Source of the DNA: Actinospineispora eucalypti
Lineage (GTDB): Bacteria > Actinomycetota > Actinomycetes > Mycobacteriales > Pseudonocardiaceae
Length of the DNA: 64,000 bases
NCBI GenBank assembly: GCA_014208095.1
Contig: JACHMT010000004.1
Coordinates: forward strand, 248,001-312,000
Reading direction: 5' to 3'
In this document: positions 8,709 to 17,997 of the stretch, one piece after another
Position numbering within the stretch: position 1 is the stretch's first letter
How the letters are laid out: each line of letters begins with the position of its first letter
The notes under the pieces: model-generated
Told to the model about the DNA's origin: nothing
What the model saw: the letters and a program-made list of their open reading frames with translations, nothing else
Databases searched by the model: none
Position numbers and translations under genes: made by a program

Positions 8709-9926
8709 TTACTGATATCTCAGTGCCTCGATCGGGCGAAGCTTGGATGCGCGGTTGGCCGGGTAGCCACCGGCGATGAGGCCGATGGCCAGACTGACCA
8801 GGAAGGCAACGGCGATCGCCGTGTAGTCGATCTGGGGAGCGCCGAAGGTGGGCGCCACCTGGGGAATCAGAATCGCCCCGGCGACGGTGATGGACACCCC
8901 GATGAAGATGCCCACCAGGCCGCCGATGCCGGCCAGCACCGTCGATTCGATGAGGAACTGCTTCATGATCGCGCTGCGCCGGGCGCCGATGGCCTTGCGG
9001 ATGCCGATCTCCCTGGTCCGCTCGGTCACCGACACCAGCATGATGTTGGCCACGCCGATACCGCCCACCACCAGCGAGATTCCGGCCACCGCGACCGTGA
9101 ACAGCTGGAGGTAGAAGAGGAACTGGTTGGCCTGGTCCAGCAGGCTCTGCAACGCCTTGGCCTCGAAGTCGCGCTTGGACGGGTCGCGGATCAGGTGCTG
9201 TTCGGAGAGCACGTTGGTAACCTGCTCCAGCGCCGCCGGCACCTGCGCGGTGCTGCCCGCCCGCACGATGATCGACTGCACCGTGTCCGGGCCGCCCAGC
9301 AGGTAGGAACGGGCCGCGCCGATCGGCATGATGGCCGTGTCGTCGTCCTGCCCGTTGCTCTTGACGACCCCGATGACCTCGAAGTTCACCCGGCCGACCC
9401 GGACGTTCTTGCCGATCGCGCCGCTCGAGTCGCCGGCGAACAGCTCGGCCACCGGGTTCGGCCCGAGGATGACCAGGCGCTCCTTGCGCTGCGCCTCCTG
9501 CTTGGTGAACATCCGGCCGGCGACCAGCTCGCGGTTGGCCATCTCCATGTAGTCGTCGGTGCTGCCGGCGACGTTGGCCCGGAACTGGTGCTGGTTGTAG
9601 GCCATCAGCGCGGTGCCGCCGACCACCGGGAGAACCTGGGAGATGTCCGGCGCGTTGTTCTTGTTCTCCAGCGCCTTGACGTCGCTGTCCTTGAGGTCCT
9701 TGGCGGCACCGCCGCCGGGCACGCTGCCGGCGGTCTTGGTGATCACGATCTGCGTGCCCAGCTTGCCGAAGTTCTCGTTGAACCCGGCCTGCATACCGTT
9801 GCCGAGGCCCACCAGGATGATCACGGCCGAGACACCGATCACGATGCCCAGCGTGGTCAACGCACTACGCAGCCGGTTGATCCGCATGCTGCGGAATGCG
9901 ATGGTGAAGGCCTCGCGCAGGTTCAT
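8709..9926 (-). CDS. MacB-like ABC transporter permease (FtsX fold)
   Basis: This 405-residue protein has one N-terminal membrane segment, a large extracytoplasmic MacB-type domain (about 45-270) and three C-terminal membrane segments. The signature VGGIGVANIMLVSVTERTRE and GIRKAIGARRSAIMKQFLIE lies at the loop that contacts the ATPase. Its ATG directly follows the TAG of the ATPase gene, so the two are translationally linked. A 143-bp stretch is almost identical to the paralogue at 13268-14488. Confidence 0.93.
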   Translation of the reverse strand: MNLREAFTIAFRSMRINRLRSALTTLGIVIGVSAVIILVGLGNGMQAGFNENFGKLGTQIVITKTAGSVPGGGAAKDLKDSDVKALENKNNAPDISQVLPVVGGTALMAYNQHQFRANVAGSTDDYMEMANRELVAGRMFTKQEAQRKERLVILGPNPVAELFAGDSSGAIGKNVRVGRVNFEVIGVVKSNGQDDDTAIMPIGAARSYLLGGPDTVQSIIVRAGSTAQVPAALEQVTNVLSEQHLIRDPSKRDFEAKALQSLLDQANQFLFYLQLFTVAVAGISLVVGGIGVANIMLVSVTERTREIGIRKAIGARRSAIMKQFLIESTVLAGIGGLVGIFIGVSITVAGAILIPQVAPTFGAPQIDYTAIAVAFLVSLAIGLIAGGYPANRASKLRPIEALRYQ

Positions 9927-10619
9927 CTATGAGACCCCGGTCCGGTGCTTCTGCACCTCGTCGCGCACGATCTCGCCATCCCGAAGCATGACGACCCGCT
10001 TGGCAAATGCGGCCACCTCGTCCTCGTGGGTGATCAGGATTACCGTGCGGCCGGAGTCGTTGAGCTCGACCAGCAACTTCATGATCTCCACGGTGGACGC
10101 GGTGTCCAGGTTTCCGGTCGGCTCGTCGGCCAGGATCATCACCGGGTCGGTGACGATCGCCCTGGCGATCGCGACACGTTGCTGCTGACCACCGGAGAGC
10201 TCGCTGGGCAGGTGCTTGACCCGGTCGCCCAGGCCGACCTTCTCCAGCGCGTCGGTGGCCCTCACCCGGCGGTTGCCGATGCCGGCGTAGACCATGGGCA
10301 GCTCGACGTTGCGAACCGCGCTGGTGCGGGGGATGAGGTTGAACGCCTGGAACACGAAACCGATCTTGCGGTTGCGGATCTCGGCCAGCTCGTTGTCCCG
10401 GAGCGTGCCGACGTCCACGCCGTCCAGCCGGTAGGTGCCCTCGGTGGGAATATCCAGGCACCCCAGCATGTTCATCATGGTGCTCTTGCCGGAGCCGGAG
10501 GGACCCATGATCGCAACCATGTCGCCAGCATCGATCTTGAGGCTGACGTTGTTGAGGGCTCGGAGTTCAACCTCGCCCATCTGGTAGATCTTGGTGACTT
10601 TCTCGAGCTCGATCATCAT
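9927..10619 (-). CDS. MacB-like ABC transporter ATPase
   Basis: This is the nucleotide-binding subunit of the efflux set. It has Walker A GPSGSGKST, Q-loop VFQAFNL, signature LSGGQQQR, Walker B VMILADEPTGNLD and the switch His in LITHED. I choose the ATG at 10619 (MMIELEKV), preceded by a GGGGGG run; the longer frame would add 22 poorly conserved residues. At 230 residues it is normal for a LolD/MacB-type ATPase. It is the first gene of the ATPase-permease-adaptor operon and lies downstream of purL on the same strand. Confidence 0.94.
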   Translation of the reverse strand: MMIELEKVTKIYQMGEVELRALNNVSLKIDAGDMVAIMGPSGSGKSTMMNMLGCLDIPTEGTYRLDGVDVGTLRDNELAEIRNRKIGFVFQAFNLIPRTSAVRNVELPMVYAGIGNRRVRATDALEKVGLGDRVKHLPSELSGGQQQRVAIARAIVTDPVMILADEPTGNLDTASTVEIMKLLVELNDSGRTVILITHEDEVAAFAKRVVMLRDGEIVRDEVQKHRTGVS

Positions 10620-10792
10620 CCCCCCGGGGTGCGGGCCAGTGCCGCCTCCCAGCATCCAAGAAAAAAGGTCGGACTGGCAGCTCAATTCCGACCGTATTTC
10701 TCAACTCACGACTGAGTGGGACAACGACCTTCGTAGGTGTGAGTTATCCGCGCGAACGAATCTTCACCGGTAAGGGTACTCGCCGTAATCGC

Positions 10793-13072
10793 TCAGTGAC
10801 CAAACAGCGCCGGCAGCGTGCCTTCCCAGGCTTTTCGCAGGTCAGTTAGGGCGAATTGACCCGATCCAGTGATCATCAAGCCGGCCTCGGACGGCCGGGT
10901 GGTGCCCAGCTCGGCGAATATCACACCGTGTCGCCGGCATAGCTCGGTGAGCCGGGCCACATTGGCCGGCTCGGCCGCCACCAGCGCCCGCCCGGCCGAC
11001 TCGGCGAACAGCGTGACGAACGGCTCCAGCTTCTCGGGCAGGTTGATTTCCGCGCCCAGCTCGCCGATCAGGCAGGCCTCCACCAGCGCCTGGGCCAGGC
11101 CTCCGTCGGACAGGTCGTGCGCCCCGCCGAGCAGGCCTTCCGTCGCGGCTTCGGCCAGCAGGACGGCCAGCGCCCGCTCGGCGGCCAGGTCCACCCTCGG
11201 CGGGCGTCCGCCCAGGTGGTCGTGGACGACGTGCGCCCACTCGCTGCCGTCCAGCTCCTCCAGCGTCTCGCCGAGCAGCAGCACGGTGTGCCCCTCGGCG
11301 GTGAAGCCGTTGGGGATGCGCCGGTCCACGTCGTCCAGCACGCCCAGCACGCCGACCACCGGCGTGGGGTGGATGGCGGTGGCCCCGGTCTGGTTGTAGA
11401 AGCTGACGTTGCCGCCGGTCACCGGGATGCCCAGCTGCGCGCAGCCGTCCGCCAGGCCGCGTACCGCCTGCTCGAACTGCCACATCACCCCCGGGTCCTC
11501 GGGCGAGCCGAAGTTGAGGCAGTCGGTCACCGCGACCGGCGTCGCGCCGGACACCGCCACGTTCCGGTACGCCTCGGCCAGCGCCAGCTGCGCGCCGGTG
11601 TAGGGGTCCAGCGCGCAGAACCGCGCGTTGCAGTCGGTCGCCACCGCGATCGCGCGCGAGGTGCCCTCGATCCGGATCATCCCGGCGTCGGCCGGCTGCG
11701 CGGACAGCGTGTTGCCCCGCACGTAGCGGTCGTACTGGTCGGTCACCCAGGCCCGGCTGCACAGGTTCGGGCTGGCCACCATGGTCAGCACGGTGTCGCG
11801 CAGCTCTTGTTCGGTGGCCGGCCGGCGCAGCGCCTTGGTGCCGTTGGCCACCAGCGCGTCCTGGCTCTCCGGACGGGCGATCGGCCGCTGGTAGACCGGC
11901 CCCTGGTGGGCCACCGTGCGCGGCGGCACGTCCACCACCCGCTGGTCGTGCCAGTCGATCACCAGCCGGTCGCCGTCGGTGACCTCGCCGATCACCGTGG
12001 CCAGCACGTCCCACTTGGCGCAGACCGCCATGAACCGGTCCACGTTGGCCGGGGTGACCACCGCGCACATGCGCTCCTGCGACTCGCTGGAGAGCACCTC
12101 GGCGGCGGTCATGTGCCTGGCCCGGAGGGGGACCGCGTCCAGGTCGATGTGCATGCCGCCGTCGCCGGCGCTGGCCAGCTCGGAGGTGGCGCAGGAAAGC
12201 CCCGCCCCACCCAGGTCCTGGATGCCCACCACCAGGTCTTCCCGGAACAGTTCCAGACAACATTCGATCAGCACTTTCTCGGTGAACGGATCGCCCACCT
12301 GTACTGACGGAAGCTTCTTGCGTCCGGTTCCGGTCTCGTCCCCGTCAAATGTCTCCGACGCCAGCACCGAGACGCCGCCGATGCCGTCCAGCCCGGTCCG
12401 CGCGCCAAAAAGGATGATCTTGTTGCCGGTGCCGGAGGCGTGGGCGAGGTGCAGGTCCTCGGTTCGGAGAACGCCCACGCACAGGGCGTTGACCAGCGGG
12501 TTGCCCGCATATACCCGGTCGAAGACCACCTCGCCGCCGATGTTCGGCAGGCCCAGGCAGTTGCCGTAGAAGCTGATCCCGGAGACCACACCGGGGAGCA
12601 CCCGCTTGGTGTCGTCCGCGTCGGCCGGGCCGAACCGCAGCGGGTCGGCGACGGCGATCGGCCGCGCGCCCATGGCCATGATGTCCCGCACGATGCCGCC
12701 GACGCCGGTGGCCGCGCCCTGGTGCGGCTCCACGTAGGACGGGTGGTTGTGGCTCTCCACCTTGAAGGTGACCGCCCAGCCTTCGCCGATGTCCACCACG
12801 CCGGCGTTCTCCCCGATACCGGCCAGCATCTTGGCCCGCATCTCCTCGGTGGTGGTCTCGCCGAAGTAGCGCAGGTGGACCTTGGAGGACTTGTAGGAGC
12901 AGTGCTCGCTCCACATCACGCTGTACATGGCCAGCTCGGCGTCGGTCGGCCGGCGCCCGAGAATGTCCCGGATCCGTTGGTACTCGTCGTCCCGCAGCCC
13001 CAGCTCGCGGTACGGCTGCGCCTGCTCGGGAGTCTGGGCGGCGAGCTGGACGGTATCGACGGAGTCGCTCAC
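10793..13072 (-). CDS. purL: Phosphoribosylformylglycinamidine synthase subunit II
   Basis: PurL converts FGAR to FGAM with ATP and ammonia supplied by PurQ, within a PurLQS complex. The 759-residue length is that of the small, Bacillus-type PurL. Family landmarks are MWSEHCSYKSSK near residue 55, SHNHPSYVEPHQGAATGVGG, GGEVVFDRVYAGNPLVNA and GIQDLGGAGLSCATSELA. The gene is not adjacent to purQ: an ABC permease gene separates them. A 22-bp repeat array lies just upstream, between purL and that permease. Confidence 0.97.
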   Translation of the reverse strand: MSDSVDTVQLAAQTPEQAQPYRELGLRDDEYQRIRDILGRRPTDAELAMYSVMWSEHCSYKSSKVHLRYFGETTTEEMRAKMLAGIGENAGVVDIGEGWAVTFKVESHNHPSYVEPHQGAATGVGGIVRDIMAMGARPIAVADPLRFGPADADDTKRVLPGVVSGISFYGNCLGLPNIGGEVVFDRVYAGNPLVNALCVGVLRTEDLHLAHASGTGNKIILFGARTGLDGIGGVSVLASETFDGDETGTGRKKLPSVQVGDPFTEKVLIECCLELFREDLVVGIQDLGGAGLSCATSELASAGDGGMHIDLDAVPLRARHMTAAEVLSSESQERMCAVVTPANVDRFMAVCAKWDVLATVIGEVTDGDRLVIDWHDQRVVDVPPRTVAHQGPVYQRPIARPESQDALVANGTKALRRPATEQELRDTVLTMVASPNLCSRAWVTDQYDRYVRGNTLSAQPADAGMIRIEGTSRAIAVATDCNARFCALDPYTGAQLALAEAYRNVAVSGATPVAVTDCLNFGSPEDPGVMWQFEQAVRGLADGCAQLGIPVTGGNVSFYNQTGATAIHPTPVVGVLGVLDDVDRRIPNGFTAEGHTVLLLGETLEELDGSEWAHVVHDHLGGRPPRVDLAAERALAVLLAEAATEGLLGGAHDLSDGGLAQALVEACLIGELGAEINLPEKLEPFVTLFAESAGRALVAAEPANVARLTELCRRHGVIFAELGTTRPSEAGLMITGSGQFALTDLRKAWEGTLPALFGH

Positions 13073-13199
13073 CCCCCAACCCTAACCGCCCCCGCGAGTC
13101 GGGGATTCGTGCACGGTGAGTCGGGACCTGAGGTACGGCGAGTCGGGACTTGGGGTACGCGTCAGCCCCCGGGCGCGGAACCCGGGGGCCGACAGAAGT

Positions 13200-13265
13200 C
13201 ACTGAATCAGGGTGCTCAAGGCACTGAATCAGGGTGCTGGAAGCACTGAATCAGGTGGGGGTGTG
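13200..13265. repeat. 22-bp repeat array B: three direct units
   Basis: Units start at 13200, 13222 and 13244, each 22 bp, with the core CACTGAATCAGGGTGCT. The third unit turns into a G-run that adjoins the stop codon (13268-13270) of the minus-strand ABC permease. The layout matches arrays A and C: three units with the G-rich end at the stop of a minus-strand gene. Confidence 0.75.
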
Positions 13266-13267
13266 GC

Positions 13268-14488
13268 CTACTGGAAGCGGAGGGCTTCGATGGGTTGGAG
13301 GCGGGCGGCCCGGTAGGCCGGGTAGCCGCCGGCGACCAGGCCGATCAGGAGGCTGACCATGAACGCGATCGCGATGGCCGGCCCGGACACCTCCGGCGCG
13401 CCGAAGTCCGGGGTCAGCGCCGGGATGATCTGCGCGAGGGCCAGCACCAGGCCCACGCCGAGCAGGATGCCCGCCAGGCCGCCCATTCCGGCCAACACCG
13501 TCGACTCGATCAGGAACTGCTTCATGATCGCGCTGCGCCGGGCGCCGATGGCCTTGCGGATGCCGATCTCCCTGGTCCGCTCGGTCACCGACACCAGCAT
13601 GATGTTGGCCACGCCGATGCCGCCCACCACCAGCGAGATTCCGGCCACCGCGACGATGAACAGCGTCAGGAAGCCGAGGAACTGCTTGATCTCGTCCAGC
13701 TGGGACTGCAGCGCCTGCGTCTCGTAGTCGCGTTTGCCCGGGTCGGCGATGTTGTGCCGCTCGTCGAGGATCCGGTTGACCTGGTCCAGCGCCGCCGGCA
13801 CCTTCTCCACGCTGGTGGCCTTGGCGATCATGCTGGTCAGCGTGTCCGTGCCGCCGAGCAGGTAGGCCCGGGCGGTGGTCAGCGGGGTCAGCGCGATGTT
13901 GTCGAAGTGCCCGTCCGACTTGAGGATGCCGATCACCTTGAAGTTGTTCCGGGTGATCCGGATCTCCGAGCCGAGCGCCTTGGCCGCGTCGCCGCCGTAG
14001 AGGTTCTCCACCACCTCGGGGCCGATCAGCACCACCCGGGCGCGGTCCTTGACGTCGGCCTCGGTGAACATCTCGCCCATGGTGACCTCACGGTTGTTCA
14101 CCGAGAGGAAGTCGGTGGTCGAACCGAAGATCAGGCCCGAGAACTGCAGGCCGGGGCCGGAGTAGAGCAGGCCCTTGCCGGAAAGTCCCGGGGTGACGGA
14201 GGCGATGTCCGGCGCCTTGCTCTTGTCCAGCAGGGCGCGCATGTCGCCCTCTTTCAGGTCCTTGGGCTGGCCGCCGCCGGGGATCGAGCCCTGCACCTTG
14301 TCGACGGTGATCGCGGTGGCCAGGGCGCCGAAGCTCTTGTTGAAGCCGGTCTTCATCCCGTCGCCGAGACCGACCAGCACGATCACGGCGGTGACGCCGA
14401 TCACGATGCCGACGGTGGTCAGCATCGATCGCAGGCGATTCGCGCGCAGTGCGCGCATCGCGATCGTGAGTGCTTCCTTGAAGTACAT
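13268..14488 (-). CDS. Orphan MacB-like ABC transporter permease within the pur cluster
   Basis: This 406-residue FtsX/MacB-type permease has an N-terminal membrane segment (ANRLRSMLTTVGIVIGVTAVIVLVG), an extracytoplasmic domain and three C-terminal membrane segments. The conserved VGGIGVANIMLVSVTERTRE segment is present. It is a paralogue of the permease at 8709-9926, but no ATPase or adaptor gene adjoins it; it may share the ATPase encoded at 9927-10619. I start at the ATG at 14488 (MYFKEALTIAMRAL); the longer frame begins with TTG. It sits between purQ and purL on the same strand, an unusual interruption of that pair. Confidence 0.9.
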   Translation of the reverse strand: MYFKEALTIAMRALRANRLRSMLTTVGIVIGVTAVIVLVGLGDGMKTGFNKSFGALATAITVDKVQGSIPGGGQPKDLKEGDMRALLDKSKAPDIASVTPGLSGKGLLYSGPGLQFSGLIFGSTTDFLSVNNREVTMGEMFTEADVKDRARVVLIGPEVVENLYGGDAAKALGSEIRITRNNFKVIGILKSDGHFDNIALTPLTTARAYLLGGTDTLTSMIAKATSVEKVPAALDQVNRILDERHNIADPGKRDYETQALQSQLDEIKQFLGFLTLFIVAVAGISLVVGGIGVANIMLVSVTERTREIGIRKAIGARRSAIMKQFLIESTVLAGMGGLAGILLGVGLVLALAQIIPALTPDFGAPEVSGPAIAIAFMVSLLIGLVAGGYPAYRAARLQPIEALRFQ

Positions 14489-14621
14489 CCGCGCCCCATC
14501 CCTCAACTAGCTGAGCCCAGCATCAGGGGTTTCGTCGGCGAAGGCACGTCTATTTCGCGAAGGGGGGTGCGTCCTTCACCACATTGGCTGGAGTGGGCCG
14601 CAGTGATCGAGATAAAGGACG

Positions 14622-15299
14622 CTAGTTGGCTACCAGTGCACTCATCACCGAGGTGAAAAGGCCCAGGCCGTCGGCGGAGGGACCGGTCGCCCGGTCGATG
14701 GCGTGCTCGGGGTGCGGCATCAGGCCGACCACCCGCCGGTCGGCCGAGGTCACCCCGGCGATGTCGCGCATCGCGCCGTTCGGCGCGGGCTGCGCGTAGC
14801 GGAACACCACCCGTCCCTCGCCGTCCAGCGCGTCCAGCGTCTTCGGGTCGGCCACGTACCGGCCCTCGCCCGACTTGAGCGGGATGAGGATCTCCTGTCC
14901 GGCGGTGTATCCGCTGGTCCAGGCGGTGTCCGTCTGCTCGACGCGGAGCTCGACGTCACGGCAGATGAAGCGCAGCCGTTCGTTGCGGGTCATCGCGCCG
15001 GGCAGCAGGCCGGCCTCGCAGAGGATCTGGAAGCCGTTGCAGATGCCCAGCACCGGCAGGCCGCGCCGGGCCGAGTCGATCACCGGGCGCATCACCGGGG
15101 CGAACCGGGCGATCGCGCCGGCGCGCAGGTAGTCGCCGTAGGAGAAACCGCCGGGGACGATCACCGCTTCGACGTGCCGCAGGTCCTCGTCCGCGTGCCA
15201 CAGGTCGACCGGCTCGGCACCGGCGTAGCGCACCGCGCGCGCGGCGTCCACGTCGTCCAGCGTGCCGGGGAAGGTGATCACCCCGATGCGTGCGGTCAT
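14622..15299 (-). CDS. purQ: Phosphoribosylformylglycinamidine synthase subunit I (glutaminase)
   Basis: PurQ hydrolyses glutamine to supply ammonia to PurL. The 225-residue product is a class I glutamine amidotransferase with nucleophile Cys in VLGICNGFQIL and His/Glu in LMPHPEHA. The N-terminus (MTARIGVITFPGTLDDVDAARAV) is typical. It overlaps the purS stop by 4 bp, so translation is coupled. The next gene downstream is the orphan ABC permease, not purL. Confidence 0.96.
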   Translation of the reverse strand: MTARIGVITFPGTLDDVDAARAVRYAGAEPVDLWHADEDLRHVEAVIVPGGFSYGDYLRAGAIARFAPVMRPVIDSARRGLPVLGICNGFQILCEAGLLPGAMTRNERLRFICRDVELRVEQTDTAWTSGYTAGQEILIPLKSGEGRYVADPKTLDALDGEGRVVFRYAQPAPNGAMRDIAGVTSADRRVVGLMPHPEHAIDRATGPSADGLGLFTSVMSALVAN

Positions 15300-15535
15300 T
15301 CGGACACCCGGGTGACGCGCCAGTCCTCGATCACCGGGTTGGCCAGCAGGGTGCCGGCGATCCGGTGCAGGGTTTCGTCGTCGACCGAGTCGTCTATGTC
15401 GAGCTCGAAGTGCTTGCCCTGCCGCACCTCGCGCACCCCGGCGAAGCCCATCCGGGGCAGCGCCCCGGCGACGGCCTGCCCCTGGGGGTCGAGGATCTCC
15501 GGCTTGGGCATCACGTCCACCACCACACGGGCCAT
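15296..15535 (-). CDS. purS: Phosphoribosylformylglycinamidine synthase subunit PurS
   Basis: PurS is the small subunit that bridges PurQ and PurL and helps channel ammonia. The 79 residues include VVDVMPKPEILDPQGQAV at the start and VREVRQGKHFELDI in the middle, the usual PurS features. Its stop overlaps the purQ start (ATGA type). The MBL-fold gene lies 10 bp upstream on the same strand. Confidence 0.95.
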   Translation of the reverse strand: MARVVVDVMPKPEILDPQGQAVAGALPRMGFAGVREVRQGKHFELDIDDSVDDETLHRIAGTLLANPVIEDWRVTRVSE

Positions 15536-15545
15536 GCTTTACACC

Positions 15546-16295
15546 TTAAAGCCGGACGGTCTCGCCCGGCTTGGGCAGGTGCAACCGGTCGGCCAGGCCG
15601 CGCGCCTCGAACGCCTCGCGCAGCGCGTCGGCGCCCTCGGTGAAGTGCGCCCAGCCCTCGAAGTGCAGCGGCACCACCCGGCCCGCGCGCAGGATCTCGG
15701 CGGCCTCGGCGGCGCCCGCGCCGTTCAGCGTGAGGTACTCGCCGTCCGGGATGAGCGGGGTATGCGCGCCGCCGGCGAACAGCACCGCGACGTCCACGTC
15801 GCCCACCCGCCCGGCGATCTCCTCGACCACCCGGAGCGACGCGTTGTCCCCGCTCACGTACACCGTGGGCAGGCCGTCGCCGGCCAGCACGAACCCGGTA
15901 ACCGGGCCGACCAGGTGCTCGGTGCCGTCCGGCCCGTGCTGCGCGGGCACGGCGGTGAGCCGCAGCTTGCCCAGCGTGGTGGACTCCCACGGCCGCAGGC
16001 CGCGCACCGGCTCGCCGAGGCGCTCGGCGGCGGCCGGCGTGGAGTATGCGCGTGGCGCCTTGCCGAGGTACTCCCGGCCGGCGCGGTCCAGGTTGTCGAC
16101 GTGCTGGTCGTGGGAGAGCAGCACCGCGTCCACCCGGCCCAGCTCGGCCGGGTCGACCACCCGGTCGGTGAGCTTGACCAGCTTGCGGTTGCCCACCGGG
16201 TACTCGCCCGGCGGGTCGAAGGTCGGATCGGTGAGCAGGCGCAACCCGGCCAGCTCCAGCACGGCGGTCGGGCCGCCCAGGTAGGTGATGCTCAT
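15546..16295 (-). CDS. Metallo-beta-lactamase fold hydrolase
   Basis: This 249-residue protein has an UlaG-like MBL fold: ITYLGGPTAVLELAGLRLLTDP at the start, VLLSHDQHVDNLD as the metal-binding HxHxDN-like motif (here HDQHVDN), a later His in VPAQHGPDG, YVSGDN supplying an Asp, and a final His in VVPLHFEGW. The substrate is unknown. The gene is tightly spaced with purS downstream and 43 bp from DUF2334 upstream, so it is probably cotranscribed with the pur genes. Confidence 0.85.
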   Translation of the reverse strand: MSITYLGGPTAVLELAGLRLLTDPTFDPPGEYPVGNRKLVKLTDRVVDPAELGRVDAVLLSHDQHVDNLDRAGREYLGKAPRAYSTPAAAERLGEPVRGLRPWESTTLGKLRLTAVPAQHGPDGTEHLVGPVTGFVLAGDGLPTVYVSGDNASLRVVEEIAGRVGDVDVAVLFAGGAHTPLIPDGEYLTLNGAGAAEAAEILRAGRVVPLHFEGWAHFTEGADALREAFEARGLADRLHLPKPGETVRL

Positions 16296-16338
16296 CTCCC
16301 GGCGAACCGCTCCGCCGTGCGCGGTATTCCGGCGGTTC

Positions 16339-17091
16339 TCAGGCGGCCAGCGGGGTGGGCAGCGGCAGCCGGTAGGTGGCCGGGGTGGCGCCGGCGTCCA
16401 GTGCGGCGTCGATCGCGTCCAGCAGCACCTGGCGGGTGCTGGCGCGGTGCAGCTCCGTCGCGTCCACGTCGATGCGCACCAGGCCGCCGCGCCGCGCGGT
16501 GCGGCTGGCCAGCAGCAACAGGCCGCGGTGCCGCCAGGCCTCGGTGGACTCGGGGGCCGGGCCGTCCACGGCGCGCACCCCGGCGGTCAGCCCACCGGGG
16601 GTGAGCACCCGGCCGCGCAGCAGCGACTCCGAACCGTTCAGCCGGCGTATCCCGACGCTGTCCGCGCACACCCGGAAGCCCCGCCGGCGCAGCGCGGTCA
16701 GCGTCCCGGAGGAGGCCAGCCAGCGCGGCGGCGCGAACACCTCGGAGGAAAGGCCCAGGTCGTCCAATGTGCGGGTGGCGGCGATCAGGCGCAGGGTGGC
16801 CTCGTGGCTGGGCAGCGCGGCGAACTCGGCGCGGCGGTACGGCCAGCTCCGGCCGGCCGGCACCACGGCGTGGTCGAAACCGTGCATGACCAGCGCGTCG
16901 CCCACCGGCAGGCGGGACCGCAGCCACCGGATCAGCGGGGCGTCGGCGCGATGCCGGCCTTCGCGGGGGCGCGGCGGAAGGAGCCAGGACACGGGCGCCA
17001 GCCGGGCGTCCAGCTCGCCGGTGAACTCGATGCTCGCCGGCAGGGTCGGTTCGGAAACTCCGGATATCGACACGATCAGCGTGGCAGGCAC
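16339..17091 (-). CDS. DUF2334-type (polysaccharide deacetylase-like) protein
   Basis: The 250-residue protein contains LVMHGFDHAV, VFAPPRWLASSGTLTALRRRGFRVCAD and LLLLASRTARRGGLVRIDVDATEL, in the order seen in DUF2334 proteins. These are a branch of the carbohydrate esterase/deacetylase superfamily often found beside purine genes in mycobacteria and relatives. No signal peptide is evident. The activity is not established. It lies between purC and the MBL-fold gene, all on the minus strand. Confidence 0.7.
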   Translation of the reverse strand: MPATLIVSISGVSEPTLPASIEFTGELDARLAPVSWLLPPRPREGRHRADAPLIRWLRSRLPVGDALVMHGFDHAVVPAGRSWPYRRAEFAALPSHEATLRLIAATRTLDDLGLSSEVFAPPRWLASSGTLTALRRRGFRVCADSVGIRRLNGSESLLRGRVLTPGGLTAGVRAVDGPAPESTEAWRHRGLLLLASRTARRGGLVRIDVDATELHRASTRQVLLDAIDAALDAGATPATYRLPLPTPLAA

Positions 17092-17144
17092 GCTTCCATG
17101 AGGCCTTATCAGCGTGTCTCAGGGTTGACCCCATCGTGTCGTGT

Positions 17145-17987
17145 CTATGACGACGTTGTGAAACTCCGGCCGGTGAGCCGCTGGTAGAGCTCTATGTACC
17201 GATTCCGGGCCAGTTCGACCACGTCCTCGGGGATCTCCGGCGCGGGGGGCGTGCGGTCCCAGCCGGTGCCGGAGGCCCAGTCCCGGACGATCTGCTTGTC
17301 GAAGGAACGCTGCGGGTGGCCGGGCTGCCACTCGTCGGCCGGCCAGTACCGGGAGGAGTCCGAGGTCAGCGCCTCGTCGCCCAGGGTGAACCGGCCTTGC
17401 GCGTCCCAGCCGAACTCGAACTTGGTGTCCGCGACGATCACGCCCCGGCCGGCGGCCAGCTCGGCGCCCCGCCGGTAGACCTCCAGGGTGGTGTCCCGCA
17501 GCCGGGCGGCGGTTTCCGCGCCGACCATGTCCTCCACGTCGGCGTAGGTGATGAACTCGTCGTGCTCGCCGATCGGCGCCTTGGTGGTCGGCGTGAAGAT
17601 CGGCTCGGGCAGCTTCGACCCCTCCACCAGGCCTTTCGGCAGTGCTACGCCGGACACGGTGCCCTGTTTCTGGTACTCCCGCAGGCCCAGGCCGGCCAGG
17701 TAGCCCCGCGCGATGCACTCCACCTGGATGATCTCCAGGCGCTTGCAGCGGACGGCGCGGCCGGCGAACTCCGCCGGCACGTCGGTGCTGGAGATGACGT
17801 GGTTCGGCACCACGTCGGCCAGCTGCTCGAACCACCACAGCGCGAGCTGGTTGAGCAGCTTCCCCTTGTCCGGGATCGGGTTCGGCAGGATCACGTCGTA
17901 CACCGAGATCCGGTCCGAGGCGACGAGGACGATGTCCTCGCCATCGGCGTACACGTCACGCACCTTGCCCGAGTGCAGAAGCTTCAC
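17145..17987 (-). CDS. purC: Phosphoribosylaminoimidazole-succinocarboxamide synthase
   Basis: SAICAR synthetase joins CAIR and aspartate with ATP. The 280-residue product starts GKVRDVYADGEDIVLVASDRIS and includes KRLEIIQVECIARGYLAGLG, ADTKFEFGWDAQG, LTSDSSRYWPADEW and SFDKQIVRDW, all family landmarks. The start is GTG at 17987. A small membrane protein gene lies 10 bp upstream and DUF2334 53 bp downstream, suggesting one transcript running to purS and purQ. Confidence 0.96.
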   Translation of the reverse strand: MKLLHSGKVRDVYADGEDIVLVASDRISVYDVILPNPIPDKGKLLNQLALWWFEQLADVVPNHVISSTDVPAEFAGRAVRCKRLEIIQVECIARGYLAGLGLREYQKQGTVSGVALPKGLVEGSKLPEPIFTPTTKAPIGEHDEFITYADVEDMVGAETAARLRDTTLEVYRRGAELAAGRGVIVADTKFEFGWDAQGRFTLGDEALTSDSSRYWPADEWQPGHPQRSFDKQIVRDWASGTGWDRTPPAPEIPEDVVELARNRYIELYQRLTGRSFTTSS

Positions 17988-17997
17988 TCGCTACAAG

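Noticed and set aside
9927..10685. Longer start for the MacB-like ATPase
   Set aside because: The extra 22 residues are not typical of the family, and the ATG at 10619 has a G-rich ribosome site.
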